From positions 98,775 to 162,774 of the forward strand of contig JBMNVB010000004.1 of assembly GCA_050946575.1 (NCBI GenBank): a stretch of DNA of 64,000 nt, read 5' to 3'. Every line of letters begins with the position of its first letter. Within the stretch, counting starts at the first letter, position 1. This DNA is from JALCRY01 sp050946575 (GTDB taxonomy: Bacteria; Bacillota; Clostridia; Peptostreptococcales; Anaerovoracaceae). Positions 18,034-25,300 of this stretch are shown piece by piece. The position numbers and the translations under genes are program-made. Below the pieces are notes generated by a model, which saw nothing but the letters and a program-made list of their open reading frames with translations, did no database searches and was not told the DNA's origin.

Positions 18034-19005
18034 ATGGAAAAGAAAAAAGTGCTTATAGCAATGCCACTTCACAAGGACAGGAAGGAGCGGTTTATAGAAG
18101 AATTTCCGGAATGCGAATTCGAATTCATATATCGAAAGGATCTGAAACCTGAAGACCTGCGGGGAAAAGAAGTTATCATGGGCTTTCCGAAGCCGGAATG
18201 GCTGGGCGAGGCCGACAAAATGAAATGGCTGCAGATCTACATGGCCGGAAATGACGCTTATACGAAAGCGTATGCGGAAGATCCCGCGCCTTTCGAGGGA
18301 TGGACGCTCACGAACGCGTCCGGCTGCTACAGCCTGGCGATTTCCGAGTATATGGTGGGAATGAGCCTCGCGTACCGTCTTAACCTGTTCGCGTACGACC
18401 GCGACATGCGGAAGAAGCAATGGACGGATAACGGCTCGGTCTATTCGGCCGAGGGCGCAGTTGTGCTGTCCGTCGGGACAGGCAGCATAGGCGGAGCTTA
18501 CTGCAAGAGGATGAAGGCGCTCGGTTCGTACGTCATCGGCGTAAGACGTTCGCACCATAAGGAAGTGCCGGATTTCTGCGACGAGATGCATACTGTGGAC
18601 GAGCTCGACGAACTTCTGCCGCGCGCGGATATCGTGGCTCTTTCGATGCCGGCTACGGGCGAAAGCAGCGGCATGCTCAACATGCGCCGCTTCAAGCTCA
18701 TGAAGGACAGCGCCATAGTGATAAATGTCGGACGCGGCGGCGCTATCGTGCAGAGCGACCTTGTCGAAGCGCTGAACAATGATATCATAGGCGGTGCATG
18801 CCTTGACGTTTTCGAGAAGGAACCTATACCTGAAGATGATCCGATCTGGGACGCGAAGAACGCGGTGCTGACGCCGCACGTTTCCGGCGGATGGCATCTG
18901 TATCAGACTATAGAATATATATCCGACCTGTCAATGCGCAATTTAAGGCACTATCTGAACGGCGAACCGCTGGAGAATGTTGTTGACCTGAAGAAAGGAT
19001 ACTGA
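18034..19005 (+). CDS. D-isomer specific 2-hydroxyacid dehydrogenase
   Basis: Starting at ATG 18034 (GGGAGG 10 nt upstream) gives 323 residues. The Rossmann motif GTGSIGGAYCKRM lies near 150. Catalytic residues are recognisable as the Arg of NVGRGGAIVQ (about 234), the Glu of DVFEKEPIPEDDP and the His of LTPHVSGG (about 284). It interconverts a D-2-hydroxyacid and a 2-oxoacid with NAD(P)H; overall it resembles the GhrA-like branch. It is the first gene of an operon with larC (2 nt gap), a YjbQ protein and an IclR regulator. That hints at 2-hydroxyacid metabolism linked to the nickel-pincer cofactor. Confidence 0.9.
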   Translation: MEKKKVLIAMPLHKDRKERFIEEFPECEFEFIYRKDLKPEDLRGKEVIMGFPKPEWLGEADKMKWLQIYMAGNDAYTKAYAEDPAPFEGWTLTNASGCYSLAISEYMVGMSLAYRLNLFAYDRDMRKKQWTDNGSVYSAEGAVVLSVGTGSIGGAYCKRMKALGSYVIGVRRSHHKEVPDFCDEMHTVDELDELLPRADIVALSMPATGESSGMLNMRRFKLMKDSAIVINVGRGGAIVQSDLVEALNNDIIGGACLDVFEKEPIPEDDPIWDAKNAVLTPHVSGGWHLYQTIEYISDLSMRNLRHYLNGEPLENVVDLKKGY

Positions 19006-19007
19006 TA

Positions 19008-20351
19008 ATGCGAACTCTATATCTTGAATGTTATTCCGGCATCAGCGGGGACATGACTGTGGCCGCGCTGCTTGACATGGGAGCGGATGAGGAAGGACTT
19101 CTGAAACTGCTCGGAAGTCTCGGTGTATCCGGTTTCGAGATCAAAACGGGGAAAGCCGTGAAAAACGGCATTTCCGCGTACGATTTCGATGTCGTGCTGG
19201 ATGAACCGGCGGAGGGTGATCATCATTTCCACGATCATGATCACGATCATCACGGTCATGACCATCACCACGACCACGATCACGATCACGATCATCACCA
19301 CGACCACGATCACGATCATCACCACGATCACGATCATCACCACGATCACGATCATGACCATGACCACGACCATCATCACGGCCATGTCCACAGAGGGCTG
19401 CATGAGATAAACGGGATAATCGACGGTATGGACGCGAACGATCATGTGAAGGAGATGGCTAAGAAGATATTCGACGTCGTTGCCGAGGCGGAGTCCGAAG
19501 CTCACGATCTTCCGAAGGAAGAAGTGCACTTCCACGAAGTCGGTGCGGTCGACTCCATCGTCGACATCATAAGCGCGGCCTACTGCATTGATGATCTCGG
19601 GATCGACAGGATCGTCGTGTCCGACCTTTATGAAGGGACGGGACATGTGCACTGCCAGCACGGGACGCTCCCGGTACCGGTACCGGCGGTCACGAACATC
19701 GTGAGGAACTGCGGCCTGAAGCTGCGCATCACGGACAACGAAGGAGAGATGGTGACTCCGACAGGAGCGGCCATCGCCGGAGCGCTCGGTGAGCCGGGAA
19801 GCAGGCCGGAATCGTTCAACATCATTGCTGCAGGCATCGGAGCCGGGAAAAAGGACTTCGAAAAAGCCAATATCCTGAGAGCGTTCCTCATCGAAGAGAA
19901 CGGGGAGACCGCAGGCGAGGATATATTTGAACTTGAGACGAATATAGATGACTGCACGGGCGAGGCTCTTGCGTATACGCTTGAAACGCTGATGGCTCAC
20001 GGAGCGAGGGACGCTTTCTTCGTACCGATCTTTATGAAGAAGGGAAGGCCGGCCTACATGCTCAAGGTGCTGTGCGAAAGAGAATATGTCGAAATCATGG
20101 AAGAAATCATCTTTGACAACACATCGACCATCGGGATCAGGAGATTCCCCGTTGAGAGGACAACGCTTTCGAGGAGAGGAGAGATCTTTGATCTTGACAT
20201 CGGAACAGTAGAAGTGAAGGTCATCGAGCACAACGGCGTGGAAAAATATGTCCCTGAATCAGACAGTGTGATAAAAATATGCGACGAGAAAGGTCTCGGA
20301 TGGCAGGAAGCCTATCGGGAGATAATGGCCGAGCTGAATAAGATCGGCTGA
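19008..20351 (+). CDS. larC: nickel-pincer cofactor biosynthesis protein LarC with a long His-rich insert
   Basis: The 447-residue protein opens with the family signature YLECYSGISGDMTVAALLDMGA. EVHFHEVGAVDSIVDIISAA follows after the insert, and NIDDCTGEALAYTLE in the C-part. LarC inserts nickel into the pyridinium dithiocarboxylate pincer precursor in a CTP-dependent way, completing the lactate-racemase cofactor. Residues 71-128 hold 35 His with mostly Asp between them, a probable nickel store or relay. The frame is continuous, unlike lactobacilli where larC is read through a programmed frameshift. No larA, larB or larE lies in the window. It is operonic with a D-2-hydroxyacid dehydrogenase. 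Confidence 0.93.
   Translation: MRTLYLECYSGISGDMTVAALLDMGADEEGLLKLLGSLGVSGFEIKTGKAVKNGISAYDFDVVLDEPAEGDHHFHDHDHDHHGHDHHHDHDHDHDHHHDHDHDHHHDHDHHHDHDHDHDHDHHHGHVHRGLHEINGIIDGMDANDHVKEMAKKIFDVVAEAESEAHDLPKEEVHFHEVGAVDSIVDIISAAYCIDDLGIDRIVVSDLYEGTGHVHCQHGTLPVPVPAVTNIVRNCGLKLRITDNEGEMVTPTGAAIAGALGEPGSRPESFNIIAAGIGAGKKDFEKANILRAFLIEENGETAGEDIFELETNIDDCTGEALAYTLETLMAHGARDAFFVPIFMKKGRPAYMLKVLCEREYVEIMEEIIFDNTSTIGIRRFPVERTTLSRRGEIFDLDIGTVEVKVIEHNGVEKYVPESDSVIKICDEKGLGWQEAYREIMAELNKIG
19218..19391 (+). repeat. His/Asp codon repeat inside larC
   Basis: Degenerate tandem units of CAT/CAC and GAT/GAC codons encode residues 71-128. The repeat also creates a long open frame on the opposite strand (valine/isoleucine/methionine-rich), which is an artefact. 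Confidence 0.85.
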
Positions 20352-20362
20352 CAGGAGGAGAA

Positions 20363-20779
20363 ATGAAGTCATACAGGAAAGAACTGCACTTCAATCTGCC
20401 GACAAGGCGGGGGATAGTGAATATCACGAGCGAGGTGCAGCGCGCGATAGACGAGAGCGGAGTGAAGGAAGGCCTCGTTCTCGTAAATGCGATGCACATC
20501 ACCGCTTCGGTTTTCATCAATGACGACGAGAGCGGGCTGCATCAGGACTTTGAAGACTGGCTCGAGAAACTCGCACCGGAAAAACCGTACAGCAGATACA
20601 GGCACAACGGTTTCGAGGACAACGGCGACGCACATTTGAAGCGGACAGTCATGGGACGAGAGACAGTCTGCGCGATCACTGACGGCAGACTCGATTTCGG
20701 GCCCTGGGAGCAGATATTTTATTTCGAGTTCGACGGGAAACGCGATAAGCGCGTACTGATAAAGATCATCGGAGAATAG
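20363..20779 (+). CDS. YjbQ / UPF0047 family protein
   Basis: The 138-residue protein carries the hallmark segments NAMHITASVFINDDESGL, NGDAHLKRTVMGRETV and GPWEQIFYFEFDG. The conserved His residues probably bind a metal. Members are annotated as secondary thiamine-phosphate synthase based on complementation; their true role is uncertain. Start ATG 20363 follows AGGAGGAG closely. It lies 11 nt after larC and 27 nt before the IclR gene, in the same operon. Confidence 0.92.
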   Translation: MKSYRKELHFNLPTRRGIVNITSEVQRAIDESGVKEGLVLVNAMHITASVFINDDESGLHQDFEDWLEKLAPEKPYSRYRHNGFEDNGDAHLKRTVMGRETVCAITDGRLDFGPWEQIFYFEFDGKRDKRVLIKIIGE

Positions 20780-20806
20780 CGGCAATACGCGGAAGGGGAC
20801 CGATAA

Positions 20807-21571
20807 ATGGGAAACAGTGAGAATATCCAGTCAGTAGACAGGGCACTCGATATCATTGAAGTGCTCGCTGTCGAACCGAAGGGACTCGGGGTAACTGAGA
20901 TAGCGGAGAGATCGGGACTGCATAAGAGCACCGCTCACAGGATAATCAGAACTCTCGCGGACAGAGGATATCTCGAGAAGACGGAAGACGGGAGTTACAA
21001 GATAGGGCTGAAGTTCATCGCCGCTGTGAGCTGCTATATTAACAGCCTCGAACTGCAGACGCAGGCGAGACCGTATCTGGCCGCTCTTACGGGCGACCTC
21101 GGGCTTACAGCCCATCTCGGCGTTCTGGACGGCGATCAGGTCGTGTATATCGAGAAGATAGATGTGATCTCCTCAGTACGTATCTATTCGCAGATAGGCG
21201 TTCACGTCCACGCGTACTGTTCGTCTCTCGGAAAAATCCTTCTTTCGGCATATTCCGGCACGGAACTCAGGAATCATATGGCGAGATGCAGTTTCATTAA
21301 ATTCACGAAAAATACCATATCAAGCATCGAAGAACTGGAGGAAGACCTCGCGCTTGTAAGGAAGCGGGGATGGGCGATAGACGATGAAGAGTCGGAGATC
21401 AATCACCGGTGCATCGCGGCGCCTATATATGACTACAGAGGCGACATTATCGCCGCGGTAAGCGCGAGCGGCTCGAATGTCCAGCTTCCTGAAGAGAATT
21501 TCGACAGCGTCATAGAATACGTGAAAAAAACAGGCATGGCCATTTCGCATGATATGGGCTACACCGAATAA
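20807..21571 (+). CDS. IclR family transcriptional regulator
   Basis: The 254-residue protein has an N-terminal winged HTH (VTEIAERSGLHKSTAHRIIRTLADRGYL, about 28-55). A C-terminal IclR effector domain follows, with the typical LGKILLSAYSG and DDEESEINHRCIAAPIYDYRG segments. IclR proteins sense small metabolites, often acids, and control adjacent catabolic genes. As last gene of the hydroxyacid dehydrogenase / larC / yjbQ operon it probably regulates that operon or the convergent aldehyde dehydrogenase pair; this is inference. Confidence 0.93.
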   Translation: MGNSENIQSVDRALDIIEVLAVEPKGLGVTEIAERSGLHKSTAHRIIRTLADRGYLEKTEDGSYKIGLKFIAAVSCYINSLELQTQARPYLAALTGDLGLTAHLGVLDGDQVVYIEKIDVISSVRIYSQIGVHVHAYCSSLGKILLSAYSGTELRNHMARCSFIKFTKNTISSIEELEEDLALVRKRGWAIDDEESEINHRCIAAPIYDYRGDIIAAVSASGSNVQLPEENFDSVIEYVKKTGMAISHDMGYTE

Positions 21572-21586
21572 ATGAAGCGGAAATGT

Positions 21587-21623
21587 GAAAAGCCGCCCGG
21601 CCGCAGGGCCGGACGGCTTTTCC
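21587..21623. terminator. strong bidirectional terminator
   Basis: GAAAAGCCG-CCGGCC pairs with GGCCGG-CGGCTTTTC across the loop GCAG. T-rich tails lie on both strands. It separates the IclR gene from the convergent aldehyde dehydrogenase. Confidence 0.85.
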
Positions 21624-21645
21624 TTTAACCGAGATATTGGCAGTT

Positions 21646-23076
21646 CTAATAAATATTCTTCAGGATCACATTCTTGACTCTTGTCATTTCGTCGAATGTG
21701 GACATGACGCCTTCCGTTCCGATACCGCTGTGCTTCCAGCCGCCGAAAGGCTCCTCGAACGCTCTGAAGAAGCTCGCGCCGTTGATCACGCAGGCCCCGG
21801 CCTCCATGGCTTTCGAGATCCTGAAAGCGCGCTTCTGGTCTTTCGTGAAGACGCAGCTCGAGAGACCGAACTTGGAATTATTCGCGATCTCTATTGCTTC
21901 TTCGTCGGTATCGAATCCGATGATCGGTACGACAGGGCCGAAGATCTCTTCGTCCTTAGCGACGTCCGCAGTCTTTGGCACATCGACTATGACTGTCGGA
22001 TCGTAGAACGCGCCGTTTCTCTTTCCTCCGAGTACGATCTTTCCTCCCTGTTCTACGACCTTCTCTACCTGTTTCTCGACCTTGACAGCCGCTTTTTCAC
22101 TGATGAGGCAGGAGATCTCGGTCGCTTCGTCCGAAGGATCGCCGTAATTGAGTTTCTTTATTCTCTCGACCGCTTTTTTCGCGAACTCGTCCCTGACGGA
22201 GTTATGTACGATAAAGCGTTTGCTCGCGCAGCAGACCTGGCCGGTGTTGTACATGCGGCCCCAGATCATTTCTTCTACGGCGAGGTCCACGTCTCCGTCG
22301 TCACAGAGGATGAACGCGTCATTGCCGCCGAGCTCCAGCGCGGAGTGGGTGAGATTCGCGGCGCAGATTTTCGCCGTTTCTATACCTACCGCCGTGCTTC
22401 CCGTAAGCGTAACGAGATGTACTCTCGGATCGGATGTCGCCGCCGTCTTTACGCTGCCCGGCGCCGTGAGGCACTGGACGACTCCGGCCGGGACGCCCGC
22501 TTCATTCAGCATCTCCGTGAGCCTGAGAAGTGTGAGCGGATTGTCGCTCGAAGGCAGCACGATGGCCGCGTTGCCCATCATGAGCGCGGGCGCGACCTTC
22601 TGGTCGAACAGGTCGCACGGGAAGTTGAACGGAATGACGCATACGACCACGCCTATAGGTTCTCTTGTTACGAGCTGCATGTGGTTCGCCTGACCGGTCT
22701 CCGTGCCGGGCGGGATTATCTTTCCGTAATAATGTTTCGCATGCTCGATGAATCCGGAAAAACCGATTTTTATATTTCCGATCTCCGCTCTCGCTTCGTT
22801 TATCGGTTTTCCGTTTTCCGCGCTCAGCATCTGAGCCAGCGATTCACTGTTCTCGTCTACTATCTGCAGGAATTTATAAAGGATCTCGGCCCTTTCCGAA
22901 ATAGGTACCTCCGCCCATGATTTCTGAGCGCGTACCGCCGCTGTAATGGCTATATCTATATCCTTTGCGTTCGCCTTCGGAACCGATTCGATCACTTTTC
23001 CCGTCGCAGGGGCGATGATCTCAAATGTATCGCCGCTTACGCTGCCGGTCTTTCTTCCGTCTATGATCATCTGCAT
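21646..23076 (-). CDS. NAD(P)-dependent aldehyde dehydrogenase
   Basis: The 476-residue protein has the full ALDH set: N151 in PFNFP, E248 in ELGGND, the catalytic Cys in NTGQVCCASKR (C282, with C283 beside it) and EEIFGPV near 382. It oxidises an aldehyde to the acid or acyl-CoA. The overall style (TREPIGVVVCVIPFNFP) fits glyceraldehyde-3-phosphate, lactaldehyde or semialdehyde-type members, and substrate cannot be fixed. It is the second gene of a minus-strand pair, 18 nt after a FIST-domain protein. Confidence 0.9.
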   Translation of the reverse strand: MQMIIDGRKTGSVSGDTFEIIAPATGKVIESVPKANAKDIDIAITAAVRAQKSWAEVPISERAEILYKFLQIVDENSESLAQMLSAENGKPINEARAEIGNIKIGFSGFIEHAKHYYGKIIPPGTETGQANHMQLVTREPIGVVVCVIPFNFPCDLFDQKVAPALMMGNAAIVLPSSDNPLTLLRLTEMLNEAGVPAGVVQCLTAPGSVKTAATSDPRVHLVTLTGSTAVGIETAKICAANLTHSALELGGNDAFILCDDGDVDLAVEEMIWGRMYNTGQVCCASKRFIVHNSVRDEFAKKAVERIKKLNYGDPSDEATEISCLISEKAAVKVEKQVEKVVEQGGKIVLGGKRNGAFYDPTVIVDVPKTADVAKDEEIFGPVVPIIGFDTDEEAIEIANNSKFGLSSCVFTKDQKRAFRISKAMEAGACVINGASFFRAFEEPFGGWKHSGIGTEGVMSTFDEMTRVKNVILKNIY

Positions 23077-23094
23077 AATGCATTTCTCCTTCCG

Positions 23095-24261
23095 TTATTT
23101 TCCGAATGCCGTGAACGACAGCATCAGGCCGCCGCACGTATTGAGTCCGTCGTCTTCGTATCCGTATTCACCGAATGTGAACTCGACGATGAAGGGGATA
23201 TCTCCGACTGATTTCTTCACCTGTTCGGTAACTTCGTCTATTCTGTCTCCGATCCCGGCTCTTCTTCCGCCGCAGTGTACGAGGTGGAGAGCTCCGATCG
23301 GTCCGTCCATTCTCTTTTTAAGTTCTTCGAGTGTTTCTCCTACTGAATTGATGAGCTGGTCAACAGATCCCTCCATCTGGATAACAGCGGTTCCGACAGC
23401 GAGATTGTTGCCTACATTGATAGAAAAGTCTTCGTTCCCGTTCATGGGATGTCTTATGGCGATGAGGTCGCCGAGCCTGTCCTTTACTCCGAGCGGAGCG
23501 GTCACGGATGTGCTGAGAAGTTCTCCGCCCATGAGTTTTTCTGTGGGTTGTCCGGTCCATTCCTGATATTTTTTAAGAGCCGGCATATTGTCGATCTCGA
23601 CGAGTGTCCTGTATCCGTCGAGCTTTGTGATCACGCCTACATTCTTCGTTTCCTTGTATGCTCCGGTGAATTTGTTCGCGAACGGCTTGTCCGTATAGAA
23701 GAACGCTACGGATACTCCGTCCGCCGTTACCATTTCGTCGGTGAACAGCAGCCAGTCGCCTACTATGGCGTTGTCCGCCGCGCTCCCGCCGAAGAACGGC
23801 ACACGGCCTATGACGTCAGTGATGCCCTTGAGATAGAATTCCTCTTCTCCCGGAGGGGCCGACATGTAGAAATAGTCAGGTGCTTCACTTTTTCCGGCTC
23901 TCTTCAGCGCTTCCTTCGCGACAGCTTCGCCTGTCTTTCTCGCGTCACCGTCTTTCGGCATTCCGGCGACCGATACGACTGCGTCTTCGTCCTTGAGCGC
24001 CATGATGCCGACGAATCCGTCGTCACCGGAAATGAATCCGTCCGGTGTGATGACACCCGTGAACGAAGTGTTCCCGATGAGAGGCGTCCCCGGAAGCTCC
24101 GCCTTTATCGCGTCTATCAGTTCTTTCTGATCGTACTGGACACCGCTGTAAACAAACGCCATATCCGGTGAGGCGATACTCTTTTTCACCTGCATTGCCG
24201 CTTCTTTTCCCGCATTCGCAGCGCCGCTTGCCGTACTGGATCCCGTAACTGCATTAAACAT
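23095..24261 (-). CDS. FIST N/C domain protein, probable small-ligand sensor
   Basis: From ATG 24261 (AAGGAAGGTG upstream) the protein has 388 residues; the in-frame ATG at 24375 would add a Pro/Arg-rich tail. It starts FNAVTGSSTASGAANAG, then an N-terminal FIST region (FVYSGVQYDQKELIDAI, LIGNTSFTGVITPDG) and a C-terminal FIST_C-like region (EKLMGGELLSTSVTAPLG, GALHLVHCGGRRAGIG). FIST domains are proposed to bind small ligands such as amino acids in signal transduction. Standing alone with an aldehyde dehydrogenase suggests sensing or channelling of the same metabolite, which is inferred. Confidence 0.82.
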   Translation of the reverse strand: MFNAVTGSSTASGAANAGKEAAMQVKKSIASPDMAFVYSGVQYDQKELIDAIKAELPGTPLIGNTSFTGVITPDGFISGDDGFVGIMALKDEDAVVSVAGMPKDGDARKTGEAVAKEALKRAGKSEAPDYFYMSAPPGEEEFYLKGITDVIGRVPFFGGSAADNAIVGDWLLFTDEMVTADGVSVAFFYTDKPFANKFTGAYKETKNVGVITKLDGYRTLVEIDNMPALKKYQEWTGQPTEKLMGGELLSTSVTAPLGVKDRLGDLIAIRHPMNGNEDFSINVGNNLAVGTAVIQMEGSVDQLINSVGETLEELKKRMDGPIGALHLVHCGGRRAGIGDRIDEVTEQVKKSVGDIPFIVEFTFGEYGYEDDGLNTCGGLMLSFTAFGK

Positions 24262-24640
24262 ATAAGACACCTTCCTTTCTGTTAAGTGCTTTTCAAACCG
24301 CCGGTCCGGTATATGCCGCATATTCTGCGGTCTGACCGCGTGCCCCGGCGGGTAGACTGCCTCTTTTTTTACCATAATAAGTCTACATTATTTTTCGGAT
24401 TATGGTCAACCGGACCGGGTCCGCAATGAGAACTGCCCGTTCCGCGATGCGGGACAGATTTTGCAATGGTACTAATTTGACCGTATGGTATAATCATAAG
24501 AAAAGCCGCTGCCGGCGAAAATGTGCGGAAGCGGGGAAATAACACTTGTCATCGCATTGCACCTTGTGGTAAAATATCTTCTGTTCGACAGAAATCAGGC
24601 GAAAGCTTCAGATAAGAAGATATAGAAGGAGGTGCGGCAG
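24262..24640 (+). promoter_or_regulatory. 379-bp divergent region: rpmB promoters and leader
   Basis: Two plus-strand promoters are visible. One has an extended -10 (TGG then TATAAT, 24489-24494). The other is TTGTCA (24546-24551), an 18-nt spacer and TAAAAT (24570-24575). A small hairpin TTCTGT/ACAGAA (24579-24593) lies in the leader before GGAGGTG. The minus-strand promoter of the FIST gene should lie near 24380 in AT-rich DNA. No known riboswitch is recognised. Confidence 0.5.
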
Positions 24641-24832
24641 ATGTCGAGAAAATGTGAGATTTGCGGGAAACAGCAGGTATCCGGAAATAATGTATCTCAC
24701 TCGAACAGACATTCGAGAAGAAAATGGAATGCGAACATCCAGACTGTAAGGATAAACGATAACGGAACAGTCAGGAGAGCGAACGTTTGCACGAAGTGCA
24801 TTAAATCGGGCAAAGTAAACCGCGCCTTTTAA
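24641..24832 (+). CDS. rpmB: 50S ribosomal protein L28
   Basis: The 63-residue basic protein begins MSRKCEICGK and contains SHSNRHSRRKWNANIQ, the L28 signature. Two Cys pairs (CEIC near the start, CTKC near the end) make it the zinc-binding C+ form. Start ATG 24641 follows GGAGGTG; the upstream in-frame ATG at 24632 overlaps that ribosome site. It is monocistronic before a strong terminator, at the head of the conserved recG region. Confidence 0.97.
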   Translation: MSRKCEICGKQQVSGNNVSHSNRHSRRKWNANIQTVRINDNGTVRRANVCTKCIKSGKVNRAF

Positions 24833-24846
24833 GTATGGGCTTAAGG

Positions 24847-24879
24847 ATCCTGTTCCCGCGCGGGAACAGGATTTTTTTA
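24847..24879 (+). terminator. rho-independent terminator of rpmB
   Basis: ATCCTGTTCCCG and CGGGAACAGGAT form a perfect 26-bp inverted structure (24847-24872), followed by T7. Confidence 0.92.
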
Positions 24880-24907
24880 TATCAATGCAGCGCGCCGGAG
24901 GTATTGT

Positions 24908-25300
24908 GTGGCTGATAAATACACAGTGCGGACCGATATCGGAAAGATATCCGTCTATGACAATACGATACGAGAGATAGTTGCCGACGCGGCGAAGTCC
25001 GTGAGCGGCCGCGCATATATCACTAACAGCCGGGGCAGACAGGCGAGAAGAGCGTCCGAGCGTCTGCGCGACATCGAAGTCGATGTGCGGGACGGCCGGA
25101 TTTTTGTGCGCCTTTACATAGTGATCAAATTCGGCCTCAGCATCCATCATGTTACAGAGAAACTGATAAACGGCATCCGCGAGGGGATAAACACTCTGAC
25201 GGGGCAGGATCCGAAGCAGATCACAGTAGTAGTGGCCGGCGTGATGTCCGTCAGATTCGCGAAGCGCGACATAGAGATAAAGGTGACGTACGATGATTGA
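24908..25300 (+). CDS. Asp23/Gls24 family envelope stress protein
   Basis: The 130-residue protein starts at GTG 24908 with GGAGGT at 24897-24902. It has the Asp23 pattern: KISVYDNTIREIVADAAKSVSG, then EVDVRDGRIFVRLYIVIKFG and a VTEKLINGIREGINTLTG helix. Members are small cytoplasmic or membrane-associated proteins linked to cell-envelope homeostasis. In many relatives a DAK-domain fatty-acid kinase gene (fakA) separates it from recG; here its stop overlaps recG by 8 nt and that gene is absent. Confidence 0.9.
   Translation: MADKYTVRTDIGKISVYDNTIREIVADAAKSVSGRAYITNSRGRQARRASERLRDIEVDVRDGRIFVRLYIVIKFGLSIHHVTEKLINGIREGINTLTGQDPKQITVVVAGVMSVRFAKRDIEIKVTYDD

Noticed and set aside
19218..19391. 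Tandem repeats that could be mistaken for a CRISPR array
   Set aside because: Units are codon repeats of 3 to 12 bases inside a continuous larC frame, without spacers or constant repeats.
19017..20231. A 404-codon minus-strand frame with valine/isoleucine/methionine repeats
   Set aside because: It is the mirror of the His/Asp codon repeat in larC and has no start signal.
19008..20351. Programmed frameshift in larC as in lactobacilli
   Set aside because: The two halves are in one continuous frame here.
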